Assembly (NCBI GenBank): GCA_036971475.1
Contig: JBAIZL010000001.1
Location: 279,906,925 to 279,970,924 of the forward strand
DNA length: 64,000 nt
Direction of reading: 5' to 3'
Source: Prosapia bicincta
Taxonomy: Eukaryota > Arthropoda > Insecta > Hemiptera > Cercopidae
Made by a program: the position numbers and the translations under genes. The notes beneath the pieces were generated by a model. It worked only from the letters and a program-made list of their open reading frames with translations, was not told the DNA's origin and searched no databases. Below are positions 47,210 to 59,900 of the stretch, piece after piece. The number at the start of each line of letters is the position of its first letter. The first letter of the stretch is position 1.

Positions 47210-47257
47210 TATGCCCGAGGATGGAGACACTAACAAGTCTTTGAAAGTACTCGCATA
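47210..47257 (+). ncRNA. Hammerhead-like fold, family C, plus arm
   Basis: UAUGC 47210-47214 and GCAUA 47253-47257 form a 5-bp helix I. The core is CCGAGGA 47215-47221, C replacing the usual U at the second position. Helix II is AGAC 47225-47228 / GUCU 47237-47240, then GAAA 47243-47246. Palindrome AGUACU is 47246-47251, and C 47252 is the expected cleavage-site base (triplet CUC). The topology is right, but the core substitution and unpaired bases beside helix II argue against full activity. Confidence 0.5.
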
Positions 47258-47301
47258 AATACCAAGTAAGATTCTTGTTTAAGTACATAAGTGAAAGTGA
47301 T

Positions 47302-48035
47302 ATATATACGAGTAAGATATATATATTATTCAGCTAACTCCTAAATTTATGTAACGTTTCATGGAATTGTCTTAATTTATTTTCTTGAAATGTTATTTGG
47401 ATTGATATGTATACTCAAACATATTATATCAGGCCATGGGTATAAATTTAGGATAGTAAAACTGTTTAAAACTCCAGTTTTTTGTGAAGTTCAACAGGCT
47501 TTTGTCGCTCTCTGAATATGAAATTACAGACAATGGCAAACATGATTAAACGAAAACAGAGTTTTATTAAAAGATTATTTTGAAATATTTCTGCTCAAAC
47601 ACCAAATTATAATCAAGTTTATATTAAAAACAAACATTTATCATGATTGTAATCAACTTATTTCTAACAAAAATGGTTTGCTCCTTTTTTTCTGACTGAC
47701 AAACTAATAAGGTATGTAATATTTTTATTATTTTCAATTAAGATCCATTTTTAATACGTTTAAGGATATTTAATTAGTTTATTACATGACTTTGTGTTGC
47801 TTGATTCGCTAAAAACTCGTACACCAGCTGGAAGTGAAATTCAAGATAAGATTTTAAAAGGGCGAACGGAATTTATAAATTTGCTTTTAGAGAAAAAAAT
47901 CATTTACGGTTCTACTCGTAAATTTTCTGGATACATATAGTTGAAAATATTAAGAAATTATCTGCAAAACTAATAAATTTACTTTACATATAAGTTTGTT
48001 TTGATCAATTTATATAACAATATGTTTCAAACACA
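47302..48035. other. Non-coding spacer
   Basis: No supported feature. Confidence 0.55.
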
Positions 48036-48367
48036 ATGTTTACTTATTTAAGGAAGTTGGGTTGATAAGAATCGTGAATCAAAAAGATAACGGTAGTAAA
48101 ATAAAGTTTTAATCATTGTCATTTCTAATATATTTAGAAACCCAATATAAAACATATGCTTAACGTTTAGTTGGTCTAAATAATGTATGCAGATTTATGT
48201 ATGTTTACTTATTTAAGGAAGTTGGGTCGATAAGAATCGTGAATCAAAAAGATAACGGTAGTAAAATAAAGTTTTAATCATTGTCATTTCTAATATATTT
48301 AGAAACCCATTATAAAACATATGCTTAACGTTTAGTTAGTCTAGATAATGTATGCAGATTTATGTAT
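48036..48367 (+). repeat. 165-bp tandem duplication
   Basis: ATGTTTACTTATTTAAGGAA at 48036 recurs at 48201, and the two units are nearly identical throughout, with a handful of substitutions. Confidence 0.95.
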
Positions 48368-48370
48368 GTT

Positions 48371-49185
48371 TATTAATGCTAAATCAAATTTATTTAATTA
48401 TGGTTATTTTTCAACAAATTTAATAATTTATCATAATCGATAAAAATCGTTTTTAATTATTAAATTGAAAAGATTTGTTTTTCAAACTATTAGGAATAAA
48501 TTTTGAAATACCTATATTAATTGTAAGACAGTGTTAGGATATTATTTTTGTAAATAAAAAAATGTTTTATTTACTTATGAAAATATATTTATTTGTTGTT
48601 AGGCAGATTGCGTATTTTTTTAACACTTGATTAGGAAGTCCTTGGACGAAACTGTTATGGATTTAGGTATAAGTCAGAATCAGACTACAGCAAAATACCA
48701 GTTATCCTGAGGATAGACGAACGTGGCTTCTTTATGTCTAACAGGAGTGGAACTGCTCTAAAATGGGGTAAAACTACTTATTAATACGGTAAAATAAGTA
48801 ATATTGAGAAACAAATTTTACTCAATTCTTACTGAGGTCAACAAAGGCAATTTTAATTCAGATACCTTTCGTTTGATAATTACATTTTTGAAATTACAAT
48901 ATTATAAATATTTTAGGCCTTTACATATATCAGAATCACAATAATAAGTTCCAAATTAGAAAGAGAATATCCTGCAATTTTGCAGTATATGATCTTCGAA
49001 TATTATTTGTGTTTGTTACTATTTATTAGCTTCTTTTCGTATTTAATTTTCGAAGCCTATGGTGGTCTATAGTTTCTGCTTCTATCCATTTCTTTATAAT
49101 CTACATTATTACAAAGAATCAATCTCTTATAATTTCATATACATTTGTAAGAAATAAATTTCTAGCATTTCTAGCAATGTGAAAG
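48371..49185. other. Non-coding spacer
   Basis: No supported feature. Confidence 0.55.
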
Positions 49186-49245
49186 TTGGCAGTGCCAAAG
49201 TGCTGGATTTAAAACAGGTAGTCGTACAGTTGGAAACCGGCCAAA
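49186..49245 (+). repeat. Possible diverged tRNA-derived fragment
   Basis: TTGGCAGTGCCAAAGTGCTGG followed by ACAGTTGGAAACCGG resembles the tRNA-derived sequence at 3597-3665 (minus) but its B box is degraded. Confidence 0.3.
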
Positions 49246-49413
49246 ACATCAGCCTTTTTAAATTTTAATTAATGAATAAACGTTTTAAAGAAACTGTGTT
49301 AACATAAATAGTCATACACTACAGATTGTAAATAAAGTATTTATACTTCATTGGGTGAATAAAAACACATTATATTACGATAGAAAATTTGTAGAAGATA
49401 TACGATTATATAT

Positions 49414-49626
49414 AATAAATTTAAAATATTTCAAAAACAAGAATACTTTTAATGAATATATTTATTCAAAGCTTTTCGCCGATAAAATAGTACCTGCATC
49501 TTCAGGAAAATAATTATCTAATAAAATATTTTTACAAAATTAAATCATCCTATTTTATCAGCGAAAAGCTTTGAATAAATATAATCATTAAAAGTATTCT
49601 TGTTGTTGAAATATTTTAAATTTATT
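49414..49626. mobile_element. Family A inverted-repeat element
   Basis: Arms AATAAATTTAAAATATTTCA.. with the exact inverse ending at 49626. The minus arm has CTGAAGA (complement of 49499-49505) and GAAA (complement of 49474-49477). The plus arm keeps GCGAAAAGCTTTG but has lost the CUGANGA box. Outer arms match the core-less palindrome at 6769-6900. Confidence 0.75.
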
Positions 49627-49665
49627 AACTATATTACAAGAAAACATATCAACATATTTAATATA

Positions 49666-49670
<5 letters not shown>

Positions 49671-49727
<57 letters not shown>
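49671..49727. repeat. (TA)n microsatellite
   Basis: TA run on the right side of the element. Confidence 0.95.
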
Positions 49728-49730
<3 letters not shown>

Positions 49731-49939
49731 AGAATGTGATCTAACAGAAGAAATTGAACCAAAGAGTAATTTATCGGCTGTATTAGCTATTTTATAATAT
49801 GGCTTGATTATTTTAATTCCAATAGTACAAACAAGACGAACCAATCAACAGGTTGACTACAACGTAATGAACAATACAGGTATGAAGCATCGATCAGAAT
49901 ACTAGAAATAAAGCTGATAAAATATATCTTTGGACGTTA

Positions 49940-50006
49940 GTGTTATCAAGTGTCTAGAACACTAAACTATCAACTTAAAAGTCTGGTTTCGATCCTCAGT
50001 AGCACC
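49940..50006 (+). pseudogene. tRNA-like pseudogene or SINE head
   Basis: GTGTTAT (49940-49946) can pair with GTAGCAC (49999-50005) as a 7-bp acceptor-like stem including G-U pairs. A B-box-like GGTTTCGATCC lies at 49985-49995 with a partial T stem. The D arm and anticodon arm are poor, so I do not propose a functional tRNA. Confidence 0.4.
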
Positions 50007-52239
50007 AAAAGTTCTTCTAAGTGCTTTTTCAACCGCTAGTCGGCTCCGTTTGTGAAAATTAGAATATATATAATCAACCTAGGGCAATGATGAGCAAAGC
50101 ATAGGTTACAAGAATAGGTTTTCTTTTTTTTATAAAGTAATTATTATGTAAATCGACCATGATCACAGTTTTTAAGAGATTTTATATTTCTTAATTAATA
50201 TTACAACTAAAATGTACTGTAACGTTGAAAATAATGAATTATTAAATAGATTTGTTGTTAAATATCAGACGTTTTAGAAATGGACAAAAAAACTGTTATT
50301 TATACAGAAAAGTTTTATTGCGTCTTTGAATATTTTCATTTCATTCTTGTAATAAATATAGCGAAGAGGAAATATGACTGCTAAAAAAATATTTTCCAAG
50401 AATCTAAATGTCTTAATATAGGAGAGCCTGAAGTGACATTGCGTACCCTTAGGAATGTCTTTCAATTACAGAAAGCCACGCTACAGGAAGTCCGAGGGCA
50501 CGAAAGTAGGCGTGCGCGAAACGAAAAGCCGAAACGTAGAGAGCAAATTGCGTTTTTAGTGGTAGCCTGGTGGTAAAATTTAATAACCGGCCTTTACAAT
50601 CTGTTTTTCTGATCTATTGTGTTATATAACTTTAGAATCATGGTATTTATCATGGTAGTTCCGATTGTGAGTTGAGAAATATACAACTTTAATATTTTAT
50701 TTATGTTTATAAAAATATATAATAATGTATTCACATTTCATTAAATACTCAAATTCGAATTTTGAAGATACATTTGTAAAAATTAATTACATAATAATCG
50801 ACTATTAAAAATTCATTTCTTTTTGAGAAATATTTTTAAAACATTGACTATGAAAAAAAACAAGTAAAGAACTGAAATGAAAATACACAAAATATAATAA
50901 AAATATATATTTTTTAAACAATAAAGACAAAGAAAGATACTAAAAGCCGAGAGCGAAAAATAGATCAAATTATAGAGTGTTGAATCCGGTGTCGTGTTCG
51001 TTAACAGACGAATCACTCAGGCTCCCGAGAAGTCCATTACTGACTTCATTTACTGGCTTCTCTTCTTGGCGTTAAAATCGCTTACATTGTTATTTTATGT
51101 TTAGGCAGCCTAAAAATGTACTAGGATGTTGCTTTGAAAGTAAAAAAGACTAAGCTACAAAAGCATTAGAAAATGTTTTGTGAAAGGAACACTAATTCTA
51201 TCCTTTAATAGTGTTTTTTGGTGAAAATTAACGTTTCGTGAATAAATGATAGCCTACTCTTATTTGAGGAAACAGGCAATTTCTGTTTCAAATCTTTAAT
51301 GTCATTTTTACAAATGAACTCCGAAAATAATGTCTAAATATCTGATTGAGTCGGATGAAGGATTTGTACTACGTCAGTTTCTATGAGTGGTATTGCATTT
51401 CAATATCCCTGCAATTTTTTGACAATATAAGCTTTAGTGAACAATATTTTCATTACATTTTTCGTAATATGGAGAAACATAGGGCATATTCCATAACTGA
51501 GTTAGTAAACAAAAATCACGTATAACTATACCTCTTCCCAGACAGCGGAACCTGTCTAGATATTATTAAGCTATGCACATGGTCAAACATTTTCACACAG
51601 TTTTTTTCACTTACAATGAAAGTGACCACATTCATAATGAATATTTCTCTTTTATTTTTGACTAGTTTCGCGAATATGACCGAAAGATATGTCTAGCTTG
51701 AGCAATGTAGAAAGCTAAAGGGTATAGTAAATTAAAGACAAACATTATAAAACAGATGCAAGCTAATATTATGCTTAAAATATTAGATAAGAAGGAATAA
51801 AAAATATAGATGAATGAAAGGAACTAATAAATAATTTTAATATAAAATTGAGGCAATGTTGTTTAAACAACTCAAAATTAGACATTTAACCTCAAGTTCA
51901 AGGTGATTTTGTTTCCTTACGTTTCTAAAATGAATATTTTTATTTTTGTTAAATATGAGCTCTATCTAAAATTAAAACCTGTTTTTACAATATAATTTCC
52001 AATCCAGATTGTATGTTTTATTGAAATATATACATAATAAATTACTCATTTGGTTGGAAAAATATTTGTTTCACTTTTATTAAACATTTAAAACCGTAAG
52101 TACAGTACATTGAGGTGTAACAGTCGTATGATCTCATGTTATTGTATTATTCCCCTATAGAAATAATAGTTTATAGAGGAATTAAGCTCAATCCACAATA
52201 AAATTGTACATTGGTAGATGGTTCTGTTCTCAATGTACA
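50007..52239. other. 2.2 kb without a supported gene
   Basis: A GC-richer patch at about 50430-50560 has a short frame (MSFNYRKPRYRKSEG..) and nothing recognisable. Otherwise it is AT-rich spacer. Confidence 0.5.
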
Positions 52240-53160
52240 CCCATGATCAAGAAGTACTGTGTTCACAGATTCAGTGGAAAGAATTAGTATAAAATCTATG
52301 AAAAACACAGATGAACAAAAAGTACAGTCTCCGGTACAATATCATAAAATTTATAGTGATATTGAAAAAGATGTGACCAAAATAATATTTGGAAGGAGGG
52401 TTTAAGGTTAATAAAGTCCTCAAATAAAGATGTTGCATGGGACAAATACTGTTTAAGATATGCATGGACGTGTCGACGGATGGTATTAAAACATAATTTT
52501 TACTATTAGTTTTGCGACGATCTGATACTGCTGGGCCTCGAGTACGAGGACCGATAATATGACGTGAATGCTAAAACAGGAATTTAGGCTCGAAAACAAA
52601 TGAAAAACAGAGTATATGTATATAGGTGGAACACAACAAGACCTTAGGTTGGAAGATGAAAGAAAGAAAGAAGAGCTAGAAGTATAAATGTCAGATGCTG
52701 CAGATAACAATTGATGGGATACTAGAAACAGTCATAAGAGAAAAAAAAATACCACTGAATTGGGGAAGAAAAGCAGAATAATAATTAAATGGAATACTAT
52801 GGAAACACGATACTAAAACGTATATAGTCACATATAGCAGCAAAGTATAGCAATTGAAGCAGAAGAAGAATAGATTGCGACTGAGATGGAGTTTTAGAGG
52901 CGGTCAGCTAGAAAGTTGAGAATGGAGATAACCACAAACGACAAAATAAGACAGATAAAGAAAGTGCCTAAGTACAGTCGTAGGGGACAAAAAAAATAGC
53001 TAAAATGGTACTGGCAAATACAAAGCCGGGAGGAAAGAAGAATAACGAAGCTATTAAAAAAATGGAATCCTTACGAGAGAAGAAAGAGAGGAAAACCTAG
53101 AAGATGTAGACAGCATTGATAAAGACATACAAGAAAAGGGACTCCATGAAACGTATGGAT
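52240..53160 (+). pseudogene. Second decayed non-LTR reverse transcriptase
   Basis: At 52510 the plus strand reads FCDDLILLGLEYEDR, a FADD-type catalytic block with Ala changed to Cys. The segments GGTQQDLRLEDERK (about 52628) and KLLKKWNPYERRKRGKPRRC (about 53050-53108) follow in different frames, in the order expected for an endonuclease-RT C-terminal half. Multiple stops and frameshifts show that it is dead. Its sequence differs from the relic at 44900, so it is a separate family member. Homology upstream of about 52500 is doubtful. Confidence 0.65.
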
Positions 53161-53161
53161 G

Positions 53162-53166
<5 letters not shown>

Positions 53167-53218
<52 letters not shown>

Positions 53219-53230
53219 TACATATGTATA
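53167..53230. repeat. (TA)n microsatellite
   Basis: TA run just after the RT relic. It may have arisen from an AT-rich retrotransposon tail. Confidence 0.95.
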
Positions 53231-53624
53231 TTTTTGCCTAGTATGACTTTACCTCTTTTTGTTGATATTATAAAACAGAAATTATAATGACAAACGTAAC
53301 AGTATCAATTATTTTTTGTATTGTGAATTAATCAATTTGAATATAAAAATTATCAATTATTTTCACTTCAATGGTGCAAAGGTTGAGATCTAGAAAGGAG
53401 TTTTTAGAAGATGGTACGCTGGATGTATAATGTCTTGGAGCCATCAAACCAAAAACTTACTAAATATGCTGCTAAACAGATGGTCTTGAAGTTATTGACA
53501 ACACGAAATATTAATTTCAGAAATTAGATATTACAATAAAACCAAATCAGATTCAGTTCTTTTAGTATTTCTAGTTATGTAGTTCTTAGATTTTTGGAGT
53601 ATATGAACAAATACTTCAACCTAT

Positions 53625-53740
53625 ATCCGTCGGTCGGTCCACGGGCGGTCCGTTGCGTAAGACGGAAGATCCGAAGGCACCGCGGTCGTGACCAGGGTGA
53701 CGGGCAGCGGGACGGTCGATGCTTAACACGGCGTGAAAGT
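53625..53740. promoter_or_regulatory. GC-rich block upstream of the secreted-protein gene
   Basis: About 115 bases rich in CG dinucleotides (CGGTCGGTCC, GGGCGGTCCG, CCGCGGTCGTG) stand out sharply from the AT-rich surroundings, 100-240 bp upstream of the predicted start site. GGGCGG is an Sp1-type box. A proximal enhancer/promoter role is inferred from position. Confidence 0.4.
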
Positions 53741-53835
53741 AAACAATGTACCCAATTAATTATAATTATAAAGGACACACTCGTCGCTAGGAAAATAATT
53801 ATTTCCTCAGCCATCCGTCAAGTGGCCGGCTTAAG

Positions 53836-53871
53836 TATAAATATTGAAGTAGGGTTGGGGACAGCATCAGT
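53836..53871 (+). promoter_or_regulatory. TATA box and initiator of the alanine-rich secreted-protein gene
   Basis: TATAAATA at 53836-53843 is followed by an arthropod-type initiator TCAGT at 53867-53871. Placing +1 at A53869 puts the TATA box about 33 bases upstream, as expected. The 5' UTR would be 53 bases, ending at ATG 53922. Confidence 0.7.
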
Positions 53872-53921
53872 ATCATCAAGGCTTCAGTCTAGGGATTTCA
53901 GTTGGAATATCCTCTCAAAAA

Positions 53922-53939
53922 ATGGCCAAGTTTCAAATC
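53922..53939 (+). CDS. Coding exon 1 (residues 1-6)
   Basis: ATGGCCAAGTTTCAAATC, then donor GTGAGT at 53940, phase 0. A short first exon splitting the signal peptide is a common arrangement in arthropod cuticular-protein genes. This exon is found only by joining it to exon 2. Confidence 0.78.
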
Positions 53940-56900
53940 GTGAGTAAATATTCAAATAGCTGATTTTTTTTTTGTATGAAGATTTTTATAAATAAAATTC
54001 AAACTATAAATGTATAAATAAAAGAATTACAGATAGAGGAGAAAGACAATATTTGTATAAAGAGTTTTGTATTTAATTATAAATATTAATGTTTATTGTA
54101 AAATTGAGTTTTAGATTTTTCGTACCAAAAATATACATTTTTTTTTTATTAGAAAATAATCAAACGTACCTCTAGGCTTGATTTTTTTATACTAAGGTAC
54201 AACTATAAACTCTATGTCTTTTAGCTGATGTTAAATTTTGTATAGAACCCTTTTATTACTTTTTGAAGATTATGAATTTTAAAATTTAAAAATAGTTGCT
54301 ATTATTAAGGTTTACCATATATTTTCCTGAAAATCTACTAATTTGATTCGTAATAATTCTTTCGACCGTCTTAAAGTGTTCATGTTTAAAAATTGTTACA
54401 AGGGCCACAACATAATCTAAAATCATCAAAAAGGGTTTTGTATACATCCCGTAACATTATAAACTACCAATAAATATTTTTTAAATATATAGCTACTTTC
54501 ATGACCAATCTAGATTAGATCATCTACAATATTTAATTATTCTTTTTATTATTTGAATAAATATACTAATACTCATTGTTAAAAAAATGCAGTTGACATT
54601 TATTAAAGATTTTCGTGGAGTCGAACAAATGATGAGCCTATGCCAATAAATAAATAGTTGCACCTGACTCATAAGTCAAAAGCTTTTATTTAACAATAAT
54701 CTCTGTGATTGTCCGCATGATTAACTAATACCTATTGTTTTTACATTTAATGTGTGATCTGTGATTGCAGTATATTTTTATATTCAATAAATCGCCACAG
54801 CCCTTAAAAAAACGAAATTCTAAATACTGCGGGTAATTTATGTGACACTTGTACGAATTGCATTTGTAACGACTAACAATAAACGCAATGTAACTGAAAT
54901 GGTGCGAATTTATGATACCAGTGTGAGAAAGCAAATATCAGGGGTTAAACGTTGAACGCGTAAAGGGTTGGTTAAATTAATTGATTGCGGAAACACCGAG
55001 AGCGCTCAGCAAAAGAGAGTAAACACACTTTATATATGTTGTAAACACCTGTCTAAAATTCAGGCTTTTATTACATTTCGTGGTTTCAGTTTGTGTTTTC
55101 AGCTTAATATTGGTAAAAACTACCCAAAACAGTGTCAAGATTTAATATATTAATAAACTATATTATACTGATTTTCTATACAAAAATGATTTTCCCATCA
55201 TATTTAGCTAAAGTTAAAGATTCATGAGGCTTATTGTAGAACTGATGAGTTTCAGTTCTGAAATTTACCTCACATAATATATTAGATATGAAATTTATTG
55301 TACAATTTATTTTATTTTAGGGATATTTTGTACAAGATTCAAAATATATTTTTATATAAAAATAAAAAATATATATTTTTGCTTAAATAGCTACTTAACT
55401 TTACATTGAACACGAACTAAATTTTGCAGCTAAGACTTTAATACTTCCCATCTAATAAAGTGTCAAAGCAGTATTTATTCCTACCGTGACCAAACATAAT
55501 GACCCCAAATAATGATCCACACATTCTCAAAAGAATGTCATTACGTATTAGCTAAAAATTATTTTATTGCCGTTTGTATTTATTAAAGTAATAATGACAT
55601 ATTTGTTTTTCAGGTTGTTCTCTCCCTGACCTGCACCCTTTCGGTTTTGTGTTCCACAGAAGAGAAGAAGTCTTCAAAGAGAGGGTTAGGTTTGGGTTTG
55701 GGCTACGGCTGGCCAGGTGCCGGAAGTGTTTCACCCTGGCAAAGTGCTTCCAGCCTCGCTGCTCCTTGGCCGGCAGCCAGCAGCGGCGTTGGTCTTGCAG
55801 GATGGCCTCTAGCAGCCACTGCCGATGTCTCAGCCTACAGTGACCCCAGTGCTCTTACCAACTCTATCATTCCTTCGGCATACCATCCTGGTCTAGGTGC
55901 TGACCAGTCGCTCAAGGTTAGTTTAAAACCTGTATAGAACTCTTTATAAAAACAATTTACAACATATTACAATAAATTGACTAAATGTTTTAAAAAATCG
56001 TATACATGCAAATGCATACCATGTTGTATTTTTCATTTCTTAGGAAATATTATTCTTTGTAAAAGTTATGGATTCTAGTTTGAACAAAACGTTGAAGAAT
56101 AGCCGAGTCCGATATATCTCAGTCTTACTTTTAGTTTTCTTTAATTAACACTATTTACAAGTAGAACCATTTGGAATTTTTTTGAAAATAAAAGACAGGG
56201 ACGATATAACAATTTGAAATTGAAAAGTATTATTAAAAAAGAAATAAAGTCTTTAGGCTTTCACTTTAACATTATTTTTTTTTTACTACAAAAATGAATT
56301 TTTTAAAGTTTATTTATAAACTAAGTACATAATTGATTCAAAACAATAAAATAATGATTTAATTTTTTTTCTCAACTCCGTTGAGAAATTAATAATAAGT
56401 TTAACATTTTATCAAGTTAATACGTGGAACACTATTACCAGAACCTTTTGTGTCTAATAACGCAATTTCTCAAACCCCTAGAAACGTAAGTCTACGCTGC
56501 TTAAATGATTTACTTTCTTAAAAAGTGAAAACTACAAAAATGTTTTTTTTTATGTTCTCTGACATGAAATATTCCTCTTTCACAATACTCAGCGGATGGA
56601 ATATTGAGCTTATTCAGCGGATAGGAGCTTTTGCCGATTATTATGAGTGGCATCTGGTTCATAAGAGTAGTAGTAACGATAATAACCACGACAAAATTTT
56701 AAAATCTGTTTTTAAATATTTCACTATGGGATTACGTATTATTGTACTATTAATATTATTATTTAATATCACTATTTTGCTAATAATCTACACAGATTAT
56801 TTACGGAGCATTTTAATTTTTGAAATTATATCGCATGTAAGGGTAGAAATTTAGTTTTGTTACGGTTGTAGAAATTAATTTCATTAAAATATGAAATTAA

Positions 56901-59900
56901 TTACAGTTACAAAAATATGTGAATTGTTTTATAGCATAAATTATAAGTACAAAAAATTTTGCTAAATTCCCTGATATAATATATTCATTGTAATAATTTA
57001 CTAAGCTGCAGTCTCATAATCATTAAAATTTAAAAACTTTTTCAAATAATTAGCAAGTACTGCCTTTTTAAAAACTAAAAAAACCATTGATTTATTTCTA
57101 GTCCCACACTCTGGCAGTTTCTGCCGCCAACGCCGCAGAGGTAGCCACTGCTCTACACGCCGCCAAAGAAGCGTCTGCAGCAGCAGCCATTGCTCAACAA
57201 CGAGTTGCCGCCGCGAAAGAAGCCGTTCTGGTGCAACAGAGAATAGCAGCCGCCAAGGAGGCCGCCGCTGCAGCCGCTATTCAGAGGTTAGTAAAATGTA
57301 TTTCATTCAATTACCTGTTGAATCATTGCTGTTTCTAATATTAAAAAGAGATTCCTGATAGAAAATATATTATAAACAGCGCCAAATATACAATTGACGG
57401 GAAAGACCGATGTTTAACGAACTCAGTCGAACGTAATAGGCTTATATTAGTCCTATAGTTTATGCTATAAAACTCAAAGAAGTTTGAGCGAACACGTATT
57501 TAGTTTTGGTAATACTAAGGGAAGACTTAAGCATCTACTACATTTTAAACTCTTACATGTTTTCCGAAGCAGAAAAAAGTGATTTTAAATAACGCTAGAC
57601 ATAAATATGGGTTAAAACTTCTAGCAGTATTGTATTTATCGTCATGGAAACATAACCTACTTTAGAAACACTAATTGTTAATATTCAGGAATTAACACAC
57701 TAAGTAATACAACAATACCATCGACCTAAATTAAATTAGAGCTACAAAGCAACAGGCTTCCTTTCAAAAAAAGAAAACGTAAACTTTACTAACACAAACT
57801 AAACGATTGATGAAGAAGCCTTTATGTAGAAATGCGCCTGAGGCTACATTCTGCTACACAAAACTGAAAGTTACGGTAAACTAACGAAATTATAATTATT
57901 AAAGTAAAACCAATAAACTAATATTTTGATAAAAGAAATAATAGTAATATGTTAGCAAGAAATAACTTTTTATTTCGTATATTTAAGATAAGATAGATGA
58001 AATAAAACCTACTGATTTTGAACTAATCTACCCCAATACAGACAAATATACAGTGGCACTATTATATACATGAGTTGTATAACTACAGTCATTGTATTTT
58101 ATGAACAGACATTATCAGAAAGGAGACAAACGGTTTTTTCCCGGGTGACATGGTGAGTTACAAAACCATTCGTATGTATTAGTCTAGTTCAAAAAGTAAT
58201 AAGTGATTTATAATCTATTCATGTGATAGAAGAACTAAAAATTCATTAATTACAACACTTTATTTTATTTTGTCTCATATACGTTTCGCAAACTCAAGAT
58301 AGCTTCCTCAGTGGAAACCCTGCTTTTCAATCCATAGTTATTGGTAAGATGGATTTACAGAGTTTATCACTGTGGAGGATAAGTTGTTTTGAATTTGGAC
58401 AAGTGGTTTTTGGAAGTAGAGAGTTTTGTTATTAAATGTAGGAACACTAAAGTAATTGTTGTATTTTTTATAAACCATAAAATGTACCATAAACCATAAG
58501 ATGTCATATCATAGATTTTGAAAGGGCAAGTTACCGAAGGTGTATTATAAATGTGATAATTAAATTTCAGTACTTACACAGAAAAAAATCTTCCTTCTCT
58601 AAAGCAATAAATTTTATAAAAATATTGCAATCATTTCTCACTTACAGAGAACCTTGCTTTAAACTTCTACTTTTCACATCCTCTAATGTTAGGTTAGTTA
58701 TTCAATACTTGTACACCTCTCATATATTTTACTTTAGTGCTTCTTGTTTCTATCTTAGGTCCGAAGCAGCTGCTGCCACCGCTTCTGCAATCCAACGCTC
58801 CGAGGCTGCAGCTGCTGCCATCCACAGGTAACTAACGTTGTATACTCCTTTATATAAACTAATAAATTTTTAAAAAACACACACTAATTACTATTTCATA
58901 AGGAACTGCCATTTAATTAAAATTGGTGAAACGAGAAACATGTTTCAAGTTTGTTCTATACCGAGCACTTATTAGTGTTTGAAATAATATATTATGTCAA
59001 AAAAATCTTATTATATTGAAACAACTTTATAAAAATATTTCCCACTTCTAAACGTAATATGGCATACCTTTTTAAATAGTATGTTTTAAAATAATTTTCT
59101 CATGCACGAACAGGGTTTCTCTCTTCTCCTCCTCTCTCTGTCTTTATCTATCTCATTCTTATATATTCAATTAAACATTCCTTTAGTTTAAACTCTTTAT
59201 TTGAAAAATAAATAAAAAAACTGGAATAAACCTAATTCTAAACAAAACTACAAAAACACTGCATGCATCACATCAATTTGAACATTTATATTAGTAATAA
59301 TAACTTATTTACTCACGTCCATTTATGTTCTATATCTCACTCTCTATGTACTAACATTCTTCAGAATTCGTTGTTTTTATTATGTTTTTTTTTGTTATAG
59401 TATGATGTTTTTTTTTTAATTTATAGAGTGAATAGACTATAACTCTATCTGGTTTTATTTTCTTGAAAATATTATGATTTAGTCCATTCATTTTGTAATT
59501 TTAGAAGTAAATTACTTATGTATAGCTTCCTTAGGTAGTTACAATCATCGTGTACCTACTATGATGTCATTTAACACTTTTATATTTGAGTTCATACACT
59601 TTATTTGATCAAATAATTACAGAACAGACAAAAGTAAAATAAATTCAAATTTGACTAGAAAACGATTGTTTTGAGTAAAAAAACCCAAAGAAATATTTAG
59701 TGATTTTAATAAGAATATTTCATTTAATTTTTGTTACTAACTATAAAATCTTTGTTGAGTCATTACTATGTGAAAATCATTTGATATATGAGTTTTTCAA
59801 AAGCAATGATATCCATGATAATGATTATATTAAATAATTGTTTACAAATTAGTAATTAGCTTTGCAATCAACATAATTTACAACATATTATACAAATTCT

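Larger units (their letters stand above)
47102..47301. mobile_element. Inverted-repeat element, family C, with two hammerhead-like arms
   Basis: Arms of about 90 bp (CTTATCACTTTCACTTATG..TGCGAGTACTTTC and inverse) around a short AT-rich loop at 47196-47210. The left arm is part of the 1229-bp duplicated unit. (TA)n-like sequence follows the right arm. Confidence 0.8.

Noticed and set aside
53594..53947. 117-residue frame overlapping the promoter and exon 1 of the secreted-protein gene
   Set aside because: Covers the TATA box and start site in a different frame. No domain, and explained by the GC-rich block.
56525..56854. 109-residue frame in intron 2
   Set aside because: Hydrophobic AT-rich reading without homology, lying between two well-defined exons.
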